DNA of 64,000 nt from Amphiura filiformis (lineage: Eukaryota; Echinodermata; Ophiuroidea; Amphilepidida; Amphiuridae), in contig NC_092628.1 in the NCBI RefSeq assembly GCF_039555335.1, positions 77,316,713 to 77,380,712 on the forward strand. Direction: 5' to 3'. Under the pieces are notes generated by a model. That model saw only the letters and a program-made list of their open reading frames with translations, was not told where the DNA came from and ran no database searches. Below, one piece after another: positions 25,001 through 40,000 of this stretch; position 1 is the stretch's first letter; every line of letters starts with the position of its first letter. A program made the translations under genes and the position numbers.

Positions 25001-28000
25001 TTTCTAAACAATTCTAAAAACTGTCGCCACCTGATATTCGTGGCTCTTGAGCCGCAGTAGCTCTAGTTTATCTTTGCTATACCTCATGCCAGCTTGCCTG
25101 TCTATTTCATTTTCAGAATGAACATGTTCAATTCTACAAGATGACACACAGACGGAATTACCATGACAACGCAGTTGTAACTGCTGCTTTCTGTGTCGCT
25201 TTTGAAGCAGACAGTGATGTTGTCAGAGATGGACGTTTGGTTTTCGGTGGGCTACGTAAGCTGCCAATATTTGCAGATGTAACAATGAAGAAGCTTATTG
25301 GAAGGTAAAATTAGTAAAAACTTAATTGTGCTATACTAGTTGAAATCCATTTCCCCTTTTGGAAGACAATACCTTAATCTTACCTGAATGGGTGACTCCA
25401 TTTTGAAATCTACATTTACTTGGATCATGTAATATGAACTTATTTACTGAACATGTTTATTCGTTTGTTTTGTTACGCAAGCAGATCACAATAATGACAC
25501 ACAGTTCAGTGTTGAATTACATTTGTATAAAGTTGTAAAAAGCTTGTTGTTATTGTAGAATTTCTATGCATTATTTAGGTCGTGGAAAACTGAATTATTA
25601 GAAACAACCTGTGCTTCTTTGAAAGCAGAACTCCAATCTGACATTAATACCAGTGGAAAAGATAGTGATTACTGCAGTAATCTGGTAGCTGGAAGCTTCT
25701 TCAAGTTTTTCTTCCATGTGCTTCAAAGACTTCAAAAGGAACAGGTAATATGATCGTGTACATTATTAATGAATTACTGAGAATATAGATATGTCTTGTT
25801 AAATAATTGATAGTGCTGCCAGCTAGCTTGATCATCTCAAAAATGTCTATTACTAGTCAGTATTACCATATACGATTCCTACGATTCCTGACAGTTAATC
25901 AGGCGCGTAGCAAGCGGGGGACAGGGTGGACGAAGTCCATGGGCCCCGAGGGTTCAGGGCCCCGAGCACAAAAGCGAGAATTAAATAAGGACTGATAATA
26001 GAGAGCAGGGCCGGATTTTTATACCATTGCGCCAGATGGGCCCGGGTCCAGGGCCCCAAAATTTTGGGGGCCCAAAAATTGCCCTATGCATCTTTCTTTT
26101 AACCCCAATAACAACATGTTTTGGTCAAAATAGGGCAAACTTGTAAAATTTTCCGCGCTTCGCCCAAATTCAAATAGCTAAATTCATATTGATCTGGAGC
26201 CAAAATAGTCTAAAATTGAATTGAACAAAATATGTTAGTCTCCCTTAGTCCCCCTTTAGTTAAACCAAAACTTGGCCATGAGTGACTCACCTGACATGAT
26301 ACCTTCCACGGCACGTGAGTTCAGGGCCTCCAAATTTTGGCCTGGCCCAGGGCCCCCATAAGGTAGGCTAAATCCCGCCCTGGTTAAAAGGGCCCGTACT
26401 GCTCCTTGTCCTTGGGCCCCTGCTGCTCTTGCTACGCCCCTGCAGTTAATATCACAATCTTTCATTATTACGATCATGACGGTTCTTGAAAGCTAATATT
26501 ATCATCTCATACATGAGCTGTTTGTCCATTGAATAAACAGTTACTGTATAGATCCATAAAAAGAACTTTTCTTATGATGCTGCTGTCTATACCTGTGAAA
26601 GATCTCTATTTTATGCACATTGTGTTATTAACAGGTGACCAGTCTCACGTCTTTGTCAGCTATTCCAGAGTTTGGTTCCATGTCCAGTAAGGTTCCACAT
26701 GGGTCTGCATTGTTTCAGGTAAGAGGCTAGAGCAGTATGCTGTATGCACATTCTATTCGTCACGTCAGAGATCTAGAGACATATCGCTGTAGCAAAGGCT
26801 ACTGTACTCTACGATTTGCGTTGCTCCCTACAGCATGTACAATAAGCTCAAATTCAACTGGTAGTGATTTGACGCTGGGCATGCTAATGAATTTTGATAT
26901 ATTGGCTAGTCACTTTTCAGATAGTATAGACTTGACGTATGTCACCAAATATGCTACATTATAAGCTATTAAAGGGACTGCTGTTCCGAGGGCTTGGCAA
27001 GAGTCAGGTTATTGTGAAATGGAAAAAAAAATAGTGTGATTTAACATTAATTTTCAATATAAATATTTTTCTAAGGGAGACGGTCAGCTCCCCTAAGTAG
27101 CCCCTACACCCTCAATTAAATTTAAAAAAATATGATGCCTAACATGAAAACCAACTGTGTCAAACCACCATTACAGTTAGTGTGGTCTGAAGTAAATTTA
27201 GTTTGGGGGTGAGGTTACTATTAGGATTCACAAATTTAAAAACAAACAAAAGCAAGGGGGAAGTGAGGGGATGTGGAGCCTTATTTGGGGTCTTGAACCC
27301 TTCTCCGAAGTGCTACAAAGACCAACCTGATTACAGTGTTTACAATGTGGATTTGTTGCATACTTTTTGTTGTCAGCCTGCACCAAAAGATCAGCCTGAC
27401 ATTGACTCAATTGGACGTCCCATTGTACACCGCTCTGCATTGCAACATACTTCTGGTGAGGCTGTATATGCTGATGACTTTCCACCAGTACAAGGTAAGA
27501 TCACCCTGACCATTGACTCAATTGGACGTACCATTGTACATCGCTCTGCATTTAAACAAACTTCTGGTGAAGCTGGATTATGTTTAATTACTTGCAACCA
27601 GTAAAAGGGTAAGATCATCCTGATGTTGAATCAATAGGACATATCATTGTACACCCTCTGCATTGCAACATACATCTGAAGCTGTATATGCTGATGACTT
27701 TCCACCAGTACAAGGTAAGGTCATCCTGACATTGACTCAATTGGACGTACCATTGTACATCGCTCTGCATTGAAACATACAACTGGTGAAGCTGTATATG
27801 CTGATGACTTGCCACTAGTACAAGGTAAGATCGTCCTGACATTGACTCAATTGGACGTCCCATTGTACATCGCTCTGTATATCAACAAACCTCTGATGAA
27901 GCTATATATAATTATGTTTAATTACTAAGAGGGTAAGATCATCTTGCAACCAGTAAGAGGGTAAGATCATCTTGATGTTGAATCAACATTATCAATAGGA

Positions 28001-31000
28001 CATATCATTGTACCTCCCTCTGCATATCGACAGACGTCTGGTGAAGCTGTAATATGCTTAATGACTTGCCAGCAGTACAAGGTAAGATTATCCTGACATT
28101 GACTCAATTGAACGTCCCATTGTACACCGCTCTGCATATCAACAGACTTCTGGTGAAGCTGTATTTCTTCAATGACTTGCCACCAGTGCAAGGCAAGATT
28201 ATCCTGACATTGGACGTACCAATGTACATCGCTCTGCATATCAACAGACTTCTAGTGAAGCTGTAATATGCTTAATGACTTGCCACCGCACCAGTACCTG
28301 CCACCAGACATTGACTCAATTGGACGTCCCATTGTACAGTGTACACCGCTCTGCGTATCAACAGACTTCTGGCTGAGCTGTGTATTTTGATGACTCTCCA
28401 CCAGTACAATGTAAGATCATAATGACTTTGACTTAAACGGATGTACCCATTGTACATATCATGGCTGGGCATATTAAAAGACTGCTTGTGAAGCTGTATT
28501 TCTTCAATGACTTGCCACCAGTACAAGTTAAGATTATCCTGGCATTGACTCAATTGGACGTCCCATTGTACATCGCTCTGCATATCAACAGACTTCTAGC
28601 GGAGCTGTGTATTTTGATGGCTTGCCACCAGTACAATGTAAGATCATAATGACATTGGACGTACCATTGTACTTCGCTCTGTATATCAACATACTTCTGG
28701 TGAAGCTGTATATGCTGATGACTTTCCACGAGTATAAGGTAAGATCAGCCTGACATTGATTCAATTGGACGTCCCATTGTACACCGATCTGCAAATCAAC
28801 AGACTTCTAGTGAAGCTGTATTATGCTGATGACTTGCCACAAGTACAAGGCAAGATTATCCTGCCATTGACTCAATTGGACGTAGTAATGTACACTGAAG
28901 CTGTATGTTTAATGACTTGCACCAGTTTAAGGTATAAGATCGTCCTGACAATCCTTGGAATATACACCAAGCACGTCTATCAATATTGTAAATCTGGTTT
29001 TATTTTTATTATCCAATTATAATGTTAAAGCATTGATTTATTCCATTGGTACAGGTGAATTGTACATGGCCTTTGTTCTTCCTTCACGTGGACGAGCCAG
29101 AGTTTTGTAAGTTTGATCATTATTATTATTCAAATATGAAAAATATGACCAACTTTGAGCAATTTTTTTTTACCAACAATGGTTATAAAAATGCTAAATT
29201 TTCACCAAACAATGGTTGCAAAATGTTCAATTTTGCCCAAAAATCATAAAAACCATGAATTCCGCCCAAATTTCAACAATTTTGGGTGAAGTTGATCATA
29301 GTTCTTTTTTTTTTTAAAGAAAACCATTTCTTAGGTATTTATATACAGTTTTTATACAATTTATGAAATAAATGTCGTTATGATGCCTGGAAATATTTGG
29401 GTAAAAAACCAGTTCTTTTGGATTTTCTGTAAAACATTGCCCAAATTTGACCTCACCGAGATGGATTCGTCAAGTCTTTGCCACTATAAATATGAAGAGC
29501 TTTGTTGCAAAAACTTCTTACATCCACTTGAGCAATTTTGAGAAAACATCAAAAAGAAAGTACTGATATTGGGGGGTTTGCATCATAAACAATTTTTGGC
29601 GGAATGCTTGGGTACGATGAGCATCCCGCAAAAAACTGCTTTTGTTGAAAACCCCTTTATAAATATCAGTGATTTTTTGATGATTTTTTGATGTGTTTTC
29701 AAAATTGCTCAAGTGGATGTAAGGGGTTTGCAACAAAGCTCATCATATACGTTTATATACCTTATACCAACAATTTAGCAGTTATGAGGCCCAAAAGTTT
29801 CCATAATTCCAGGGTTAAGACCAACCTTTAATAAATAATTTGAATGTTATATTTTGAAAATATAAACCGTCAACAGATATTTCTGCATTTGGACGATCGA
29901 CTAAGGCCTGTATATAGCGGCAAAGGAAATAGGAATATCATTTGCACATCAGCACAAAGCTGCTGTTGTAAATTCGTCCAGAAATGATCAATTAAATAAG
30001 AACTGTTACTTTTCAAACAATTTTGTAGGTCTACCAATCTAGCAGCAGCACAAGAGGTTAAGGGATATGTAACGTATGTCAATGCTAATGACATCTCTGG
30101 TGTTAACAAGTCAACATGGTATGATGAGGAAGTGTTGGTATCAAAAGAGGTATTCTTTGTTTTCAATATGCTGGTGGATTTCGATGAGGAGGGGAATGCG
30201 ATGATCACGATGACGATGAATCATGAGGAGGAGGAGAACATATAAATTAGTTTGCCTTTCTGGAAACTATACAAGCAAATATGAGCAAATGTTGGAAATG
30301 TTTTGCGAATTTGTTTGATATTAGCCTAAATAGAGGTGATTTAAGCTTTTCTGTCTATAAAAATAGCCATTTGATGCTCTGATTGTCATGATTTTAGTGC
30401 ATTAAACCAAACAAAATGACAATAAAATAAATGCGATAATGTTGCATGTTATGGTCATCCCAATTCATGATTCGTAAGGTACTCAGTTTGGGAACTCCAT
30501 TCCATTTGTTCATGCTCTTTTCTATGCCCTGGGTCATTACTCGCGTTTTCCGTTAAAAGGTAAAAATAACGTACGCGACCTTTGTAAAAATGAGTGTCGC
30601 ACTTTTGGGTATGCTTACTACTTTTCTCGGGGAAAACTTTGATGAGAAAGTTGTCGCATTTCGGTAAAACGGAGTCTCGGTCCCAATCACTGGGTCACCG
30701 AGCGGGCCGAGCGGCGATGACGGGGGAGGTTTGAGGCCATGTGGAAGAACCAAAAGGTGGCTAATGAAAAAGTAATATGAGACTGCACACAAGTTCTATT
30801 TTTAAATTGACAGACATTCAACATTAAAACATTCAACATTCACAATATTATGCACTTTCTTATGCACTTGTCTCTCCAATGCTCACCTCCTCCAATATTA
30901 TACAAGAACTGAATGGCTTATCACTGTCAATTGTCCAACAATCATGCTCCACAATGTCACGAATTATCCCTTATTGGTTTTCTCTCCCCTTGATTAGCTA

Positions 31001-34000
31001 ATAAAACCGTCCTCCAAATATAACGCTCGTACTGTGATCAATGATCAAATTCCTCAATGCTGCCAAAAGAAAAGAAAAACCCATCGAGATGTGCCGCAAC
31101 CAAAGCTATTTCATCAATACAATACCCAATGCAGCAGTTCAGCGACGACACACAACAACGCTAAAAAACTTGTTTCTTGATAGGTGCACTCTACTAGTGA
31201 TATTATCGGTGCTATTGTTGCAACCACTCCAGAGGCAGCACACAAAGCTGCCAAGCTTGTTCATGTGTCCTATGAAGATCTGCCAGTTATTACTACCATA
31301 GAGGTTAGTATGGGGTAAATGTGATATTGTAACATTTATTGAGGAGAATACCCTCAATTTTGTTGATGATGATTATAATATACTTTATAATAAATTAAAT
31401 TAAAAATACCCTACAAAAATCAAGGCCTTTGGTGCAGTATATATGACAAAATATGAGAGTTTTAATAAAATAACGGGATTGAACTCGAGATTTAATCGGA
31501 ATATTAGTCAAAGTAGCGATAGTCGAAATGTTTCGTTGCGCACGTCAATCTAAGTGATATTCATAACACATTGAGCCGATCAACCTCATTTACGATCATC
31601 TATCTGATACATGCATTGACGATCTAGATGCTGGTATACAAATATTAACTGTCTATGAGTGTGATGGTCGAAATATAATCACGAGGTGAAAGATGGATAG
31701 TTCCATTCCACGAGCCGGAACGGCGAGTGGAATGGAACAATACATCTTTCACCTAGTGATTATATTTCGACCATTACACGAATTTAAGACAGTTAATATT
31801 TGTTTTATCACTCATGCATAAATTCTATTACTAAAATACTATTTAAGGTAGGAAATACATTTTTTCATCAACATAACACCATGTTTTGCCGTGATATACT
31901 TCATATTTTGGGGTCCACCCCATAACTAAATCGGCGAGTCCAAGAGTCAGCGCACGGCTTGGCGCAGGCGCACTACGGCATAGCACATGATGGACTATCA
32001 CAGGGAGAGGGTGGTAGTTAGAGAATAAAAGTATTACAAATTTTAATCAAATTAAATTCTACATTTTGCAAGGAATTACCTTGGGCTTAAAATCGGTCAG
32101 TCTCATTGTTGCTATGCGCCTCTGATTGGTTCAAATAGCGAGTCCGCGTATCGCGTCGATGCACACGCGCTGACCCGTGTGATATCGTGTCATATCACAC
32201 GGGTAACAAGCCAATAGGATTGCAGGAACGTTCTCAAGTGTTTAAGAATAAAAATGATAAATGGTAATCAACCAATGAACTGTCTAGAATTTATGAAATG
32301 AAATATACTATGATCAGCTGGTAATAGGCGGGAATTATTTGGTTTTTGTTACTGCGCCCGTCAATCAAGTCCCAACTTACATCTGCGTAAATTCACAAAA
32401 GCGCGAGTCAGTCAATCAATACATAAAGCGCGGTTCGCGTAGGTGGTGTGCCAAGCTGTTTGTACGCTATTCTATATCAATCCGCGATTCAATGAGTCCC
32501 GCCGATTACGAGCTGATCAGAGTATAATGAATTTTGGTTTCATTTTTGTCATTAGTTCGGCTCAAAATTAAAATGGTGACAATTACACAAAATCAGAGAT
32601 CTTACAATATTGCTCTAAATGCGACTCGATCAAGAAAAATGAGGACAATACATTTAGAAAAGTGACTTAAGAAATACTTTTCAATTGGTAACATAGGGCA
32701 TCTTTCCAAAACTTCCAGAAAGGGCCTTTTTATTTCATACAAAGTATGGAATTTATTTGCAAGTTTAAATTTCAAACTGATTTCTGACTTTGATCTGAGT
32801 TGGATATCAGAGATTAGAGTGTCACATGTATTATTATATTCTATAGGTTATTAGCACTGTGATAGAATGTTTAATCCTTATCTAAATCTAGGAAGCTATC
32901 GAGCAAGAGGCCTTCCATCAGCCTATTCGAAGCTTGCAGAAAGGCGATGTTGATAAAGGTTTCGATCAGTCATCAGTAGTTCTAGAAGGGACCGTACGTA
33001 CGGCAGCGCAGGAGCACTATTACATGGAACCTACTGCATGTATAGCTATACCATCAGGAGAAGCAGGCGAGATGGAGATGATTACGTGCATTCAAAACGT
33101 CAATGGAGTTCAGGTATGTTTAAACAAAAAACAACTAAATTAAGGGTTCATTAAGGGGGTACTACACACCTGCCCAATATTGTGCCTGTTTTTGCATTTT
33201 TCTCAAAAATTATAGCGCATTGGTGACAAGTAAGATATCATTTAGATATGTATAGGGGCAAGGACTATGAAGTACAACTGAACACATGCTAATCCATGAG
33301 AAATCCATGGACCATTCCAAGCTCATACAATAAAAATGCACAAACCTGCTAATCCATGAGAAATCCATGGACCATTCCAAGCTCATACAATAAAAATGCA
33401 CAAACCTGGATGTAAACGGTTGCACTTCATTGATTGTATGCATTCATGTTTATATACAAGAACCTTGCCCAATCATACTATACTTTGCATTAAAGATTCA
33501 AATTTTGTTAACTTATACCAGAGAAGATGAGAATAGAAAAAGGCGTTTTTGGCCTTGGCTCATTGCGACTCCTAACAATAACCCAAAAGTAGTAACAAGT
33601 AATTTTCTTTCAGTCTAATGTAGCCCTAGCATTGGGAGTGGATGCCAACAAAGTCAATGTGAAATGTAAGCGTGCTGGTGGAAGTTTTGGTGGAAAATCT
33701 ACCCCTTCTAACTACATCGTCGTTTGCGCACTAGCTGCACAAAAGTAAGCTATGATACTAGTAATTATATCAATGTTAATCGTGTTGATCGTTTCAAACA
33801 GACACAAATGATTCATTGCGTGATTATTTCGTATTTTTCAATACATTTCATTAGCATTGCAAAGAAACCAGCAATTTTAGACTGATTATAAACCAGCCAA
33901 TCGCTGACTCGAATATTTTCATTTCTCAGATGTACAATCTTTATTGCTACACTATAGTCCACACTATTTAAGAGCTTGACATACACATTTCATTCAACAA

Positions 34001-34001
34001 T

Positions 34002-34039
<38 letters not shown>

Positions 34040-37000
34040 AAATTGTGAGCCAGGCAAAGGTATCAGTATTGAGTGGGACTGAAGGAGATTAAGCTTAAAA
34101 TTGCTCAGAGATCTAAAAGCACTATTTTGATCAGATTATTATATCATGTAATTAACAATCGGTTTATCTTTTAGAACTGGCAAGGCGGTTAGGATGGTCC
34201 TACCGCGTGGAATTGACATGCAGATTACTGGACACAGAGAAGGTACCATGGCAAAATACAAAGTGGGTTTTGATGACAAAACGGGCAAAATTAACTCTCT
34301 GGATGTCACCGTCTACAATAACTGGGGAATTCCTGCTGGGATTCATGCAGCTGTAAGTTTGAATCAATGAGGGGATGTGCGGTTCGCGCTTCCTAACCCT
34401 TATCCATGACATATGCGACTTCGCTTATTCTATTTATTGATATTGAATCGCTTCATAACATGACAAACGTGAGATTTTATTATATTTCCCATTGCTTCTT
34501 TTGTAATCTTGGAAGGCCATAATTTGCTATCAACCGCAATGGGAGCGTTGCACGTGAATTCCGCGATTTACCTATTTAGAATAGATTTCACTCTCTAGAG
34601 AACACACTAACTTAGTTTGACTAGTACAAAATGCCGTTGCAGTTTAAGTTTCACGTTTTACGTAAAAAGCTGTATTATTTTTTAAAATACACTCATTAAT
34701 AATGTATGATCTTATAATAATGAAATTGGTTAATTTTTACACATGTCCCAACTTGCACCTAAATGTAATCGGCCGAATTGGTTGTCTTTGTAGGTCAATA
34801 GAGCAAAGTTCGACATATTATCATAATTTAAAAATTATGATAATATGTCCTCCCATAGAACTGCGTGTTAAATGACCAAAATAACCAGTCCGGTTTCTTT
34901 CACTTTACCTTGTTATTTCAACCTAAAATGGACAGCAACCGTTCCCGTCAGTTATTACTAATCATGCGCGTATTTTTTTTGGGGGCTTTGGGGGCGCCAG
35001 CCCCCCGGGGTAAAAGCAGGGGGCGGCCAAAATGAAGGGGCGGCGGAAGAAGAAGGAGCGGCAAAAACGAAGGGGCGACAAAAAAATTAGTAAATAAAAA
35101 GGGCGAAAAAATTGCCACTATACATCAAAACGTGCTACTTTTAGGGCGCTAGCGCCTGAAACCCTTTTTTTTTTTGCTCTTCACTTTCAAACGACCGAGA
35201 AAAAAATTGGGTCAACCTTTTCGGGCTTTTGAGGAAGGGGCGGCAAAATTGAATTTTCTTCAGCCCCCGGGGTTGGGGCGGCCACGGTACGCCACTGCTA
35301 ATATTATTTCAACAAGAATAACAAAATCAAAATTTGACCGAAATCGTACATTAAGGCTTTAATCAAGGCTTTGCATCTTCACACATTATTTCTTGTTATC
35401 TTTTAAGCTTCTTGGAAAGACACTCTTTAGCATCGAGGGTGTATACGCAATGGACAATATACATGTTACGGTCAAGAATTGTGCGACTAACATTCCAGCC
35501 ACCAAACAAGCGCGTGCATTTGGTATCGTTCAGCCTCTCTTCATTATAGAGTCCGTTATTACTGACATTGCGTTGAAGTGTGGTCTGCCAGTATTGCAGG
35601 TGAGACAGGTGTTTTTCTAAATCCAAATATTCTGTTTTCTAGAATTCCCAATTCCATTTTGTTCGAAATTACTCAGCCTTTCCTTTTCTTGTTAAATTAA
35701 AAAAATAAAGTTGCTAGCAACAAAAAAAGTGCAATGACCCGCCTGATCTCGATCACCGGCACTGGCACTATATGTCAGTTGTGATCACTGGTAGGAACAA
35801 GAAGAGTCCTTAAAAAGGACAAGCTCACGTGTAGGAAGGGAGGTAAAGCAATTTTATTGTCAATAATAATGATGTAGGAGGTGAATGTTGGGAATAACTA
35901 CTTAATTTTAACTTTGAATTAAGAATGGAGTAGGGGCGAAGCCAGCACTTTTTCAGAGGGTGGACAAAGGGAAAGGCAACTTGCAAGGGGACAAACTTTG
36001 ACGAAAATGGACACGAACAACAAAAAACATATCAGGCGGCCAACATCCCACAAGAGGGCAAGGGGGATTAAGAATTCTCACAGGGGGTATTTAGACGCAC
36101 ATAATATGTATATTTTTAATGGATTGTTTATTGTTTTAATACATGTATGTGGTCATATAATATACTTCAAAGGTGTAAATGGTAAAAATCACATGATGGC
36201 TGTAGTACAAGTACAATTATAAAATAATATTAAATATTAAATAATAGGAAAGACTTACAAGATTTAGTTACATAATAGCATTGCGGCGAATTTTAAGAAG
36301 ACTTTCCTAATTTGATATTTCCATGGACAATTGCTGAGTGTTGGTAAACTCAGGCAAGTACAGGCTTGATAGTTCCGCCGGTGTGAGATTTGTAAATGTA
36401 CGGGGAGTGTTGCAAAAGATAATAAGCAGAAACTTAGCTATCTTATGCGTAATGGAACCGCATTCATTGAGAGATTTCTTAACTTCCTGCACTAGTCTTT
36501 CAGCTCAAGTAAGGCTGAACACGAATTATGACCTTTGTGGAGCACATTGGTGTCTTTGGATAGTTGGATGTTTCTTCGGATACCACGGCAATGTTTATTG
36601 CTTTTTGCAGTCAGACATTTCACGAAGACCACAAACTAGACGACCACAAAGAGCTTGATTGAGAAAATCTCGAAAATCACACAAGTTGTTGAGAGTATTC
36701 TCAGTTCAGCGACATACTCCTTTCTATAGCAACTGTTGATCCCTTTTATAGAATTTTAATCTTTCCGGAATTCTTGTTTGCAACTACGTTAATTAAAAGA
36801 TCATTCTTGAAACGTTCCACATGTCAAGTCTTCCACAGAACTATCATATCCTATGTACCCAGCTATCAGCTACATACTACCGGTACACTGCTAAATCACA
36901 AGTCTTTAAAGATGAAAAATTCTTGGCATCAAACAAATTGGTTATCAAGTCTATATGTTGCAGTTAGAGATTGAAACATCCCCGATGCCACTGTATATTT

Positions 37001-40000
37001 AGTTGGGTTCATGAAGAAATACACAAGCTATTATACAGTATTCAGCTAGAAAGAGTTACAAAGTTGACTTATACCTATTTTGGCCTAAAGGTCAATGTCA
37101 GAATTGGGCCAAGTTCGTTCTCATATCAACTAATGGATTTATCACACTTGTTTTTAAGGTTTTACACTATTATTCACAACATGCTCATCTATCAGGGCAC
37201 AGTTCTTTAACCCCATACATCTGTACATTCATTGAACGACCTTTGAAAATTTGAATACAAAAACTCATACTCCGCAACTTGAGGTCAAATTTTTCACTAT
37301 GATTGTTTAATTGAAGTTATTGAACTATGCCATTGTGGTCCATGGTGTTAGCATGCCAGTAAGTTACTAATATTACGCGAGTGCAGCGGTCAGTCAAGAC
37401 AGTTTACTACTGCATTGTTATGTTCCTACACCCCAAGTAGTTCGATTAATTCAGCTAAATTATATCAATGTTAATCGTTTCAAACAAACACAAATTATTC
37501 ATAGCGTGCTTATTTAGTGTTTTTCAATACATTTATACCTTTTTTCAAAAACATTACAAAGAAACCAGCAAATTTTAAAGTACCTAAAAAACTGACCCAA
37601 TCACTGGCTCCAATAGTTTCATTTCTTGGATACACAACCAGCAACTCTTCACAACTATACTGCACACACACAGTACACATTTTTTAAAGAGCTAACATGT
37701 ACATTTCTGTGCAAGGGACGGAGTCATCCCATAGCAAAAAGAAAAGTTTCCCGGTGACCACCCGAAGACCATTCGGTGGTCATCAGAAACCTTTCGGGTA
37801 CCTTTTCCAGAGTTATCCGAAAGTGCCCGCTAGCGGATACCTTGCGGATACCTAATTAAGTTATCCAAAAGTTTTCGGGTAGACATCCGGAAGTCTCCCC
37901 AAAACTCAAATATTTCAAATGAGTTACCCAGAAGGTTCCCAGAAACATAGATTCTTTGCAGGAGTTACCATGGTTACCCGGTGGTTATCCGCTTTTAATT
38001 TGACCTTGAAAATAGCATAAAGCATCTTAAGAATGCATTGTGGGTGGGTATAATGGTCAAAGGTCACTGAATGAATTCAAAATGGAGCAGCTAGCTGTTG
38101 GCAGTTGGAATATATTTGTGCAGAATATTCAAGTTATTTGTGGTCCAAATGTATGGATTTACATGTAGGACATTACAAGATGTTTACTAATTAATCTGGA
38201 ACATGCTGTAGGAATTATAAAGCATTGAATGCTTGATTTCATATGATAATGCAGGTAGGAAAATGTGTATGAAATGATTTGTATATAATTGATGCAGTCT
38301 TTATACATGTACCTAATATATGACACATTTGAATGTTTTAGTTTATATCTTTTCTAGTATTAAACTCATACATGATTTTGACAGTAAATTAATGTCAATT
38401 AAATTAATACCATCAGCTAATGTGTCAATTAACTGATATAAGCTTTATGTTTATAAAGCTATTTGTTGTAAATAAATTATAATATTTGATATAAAAATTA
38501 TAGTTGTGTCATCACATTTAGGTACTGTAATACATATGCTATATCATAACAATTTGGTTGTACATTAATTAAGGTATGCACCTTTAAAGGTGTGAACCAA
38601 ATTACATCAGAAGAATATTTTTGTACAATAACTACAATTACATTTTACACTTTCAAGTTTCTTATTGCAAGATAGCACTTTATAAGCTCAACTGCCATGC
38701 CTACAGAGTTGTATTTCTCCAAAAACTACAATTCAAATAATAAGCTTACTAACTGTCTAATAAATTTGTGCATACTCATGAATTTGTATTTCTGCATTCC
38801 CCAAAAGGTCAACAGGAAGTCTCCAAAGAGGTCACCAGGTATATTGTCACCAAAAGTTATCCGCTAGGTCCCCGAAAAGTTATCGGGTAGTTATTCGCTA
38901 GTTCCCAAAAAAAGGCACCGGGTAGTTACCCGCTAGTTTCCCGAAAAAGTCATCGTGTAGTCATCCGGTACCTATTACCTGAAAGGTATCCACTATGGTT
39001 TCCCAAAAATTTACCGCTACCTATCTAATTTGCATGTGAAATTTGCCGGTGTCTACCCGGTGACTATCGGGAAGTTATCCGGAAAGGTCTCATTATTTGA
39101 TATGAGATATTTCAACCAGTCTCTTCACTGAACTAGAGTGTCACGCTTCCTATCTTTTCAAATGCTAGCCAGAATGTAAGGTACTGTTATGTAGGGTCGG
39201 GTCAAAGTCAGCAAATAGCTCACTCCGTGAGCAAAAAGCAGTAGTTTTTCCTGGGATGAACCTGCCTATTATTAGCCTCAATAGAAACATGACGTCGAGA
39301 CTAGGGCTTAGAAACTAAGACGGCGGATTTAACTCATTTGATGTCAGTGTTAAAGCCAGGAATCGCCACATACGGCCATGGCATTTCACTCAAAAAATTT
39401 GTTTGAAAACTGGCGAAAATAATAATGATACATGTATTTTATTAACTTCAAACTGAATCAAATGTATCTATTCAAGAGTATAAAAAGTAATGTTGCACAC
39501 AAATGTAACGTGTATTGTGTATGACTATGATCCATAGGTCCGTGAAGTAAACATGCACAAGGAGGACATTCCTACAACCTACTATGGTGTTCTTATCGAG
39601 GGTTTTGATGTATTTAGGCGTTGCTGGAAAGAATGCTTGGACAAGAGCGACTATCACAACAAGCGAGACCAAGTCAATACCTTCAACAGGTATTTAATTT
39701 TCTGTTGAGCTAGACACTCAAAACTCTATACACTCGCTGGCTATTGTTACAAGGCACATGCAGTCATTTAATTAGGCACTGGAATGATCGATTGATCTAC
39801 ACCTTTTCACTTTAAAATAAAAAACAATAATGTTAATAATAATTTCAGTAAATGTCAGAAAAAATCAATAATTCTTGATACTGACTATTTTTTTTCAAAT
39901 CTTGGTATTAAATTTAGGCGTGAAACTTCGAGAGTTCAGATTTTCGATTTTGACATGCTTCAAGTTGACCCGTGAGTTTTTGTTTGTTTTCAGATCAACT

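Larger units (their letters stand above)
35600..39537. other. Intron 23: gypsy integrase remnant and a long inverted degenerate repeat
   Basis: This is the longest copy B intron without an exon call after intron 2. It contains the integrase remnant (36300-36660) and the TACCGG/TATCCG-rich blocks at 37730-37990 and 38800-39090. The remainder is AT-rich and unassigned. Confidence 0.5.

Noticed and set aside
27203-27604. Single 133-codon exon including read-through past the exon 16 donor
   Set aside because: The upstream part lacks XDH similarity before the acceptor at 27376, and phases of exons 15, 16 and 17 fit the spliced form.
27615-28794. Long open frames on both strands across the exon-16 array
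   Set aside because: They follow the repeat unit in other frames and have only repeat composition, with no XDH-frame continuity.
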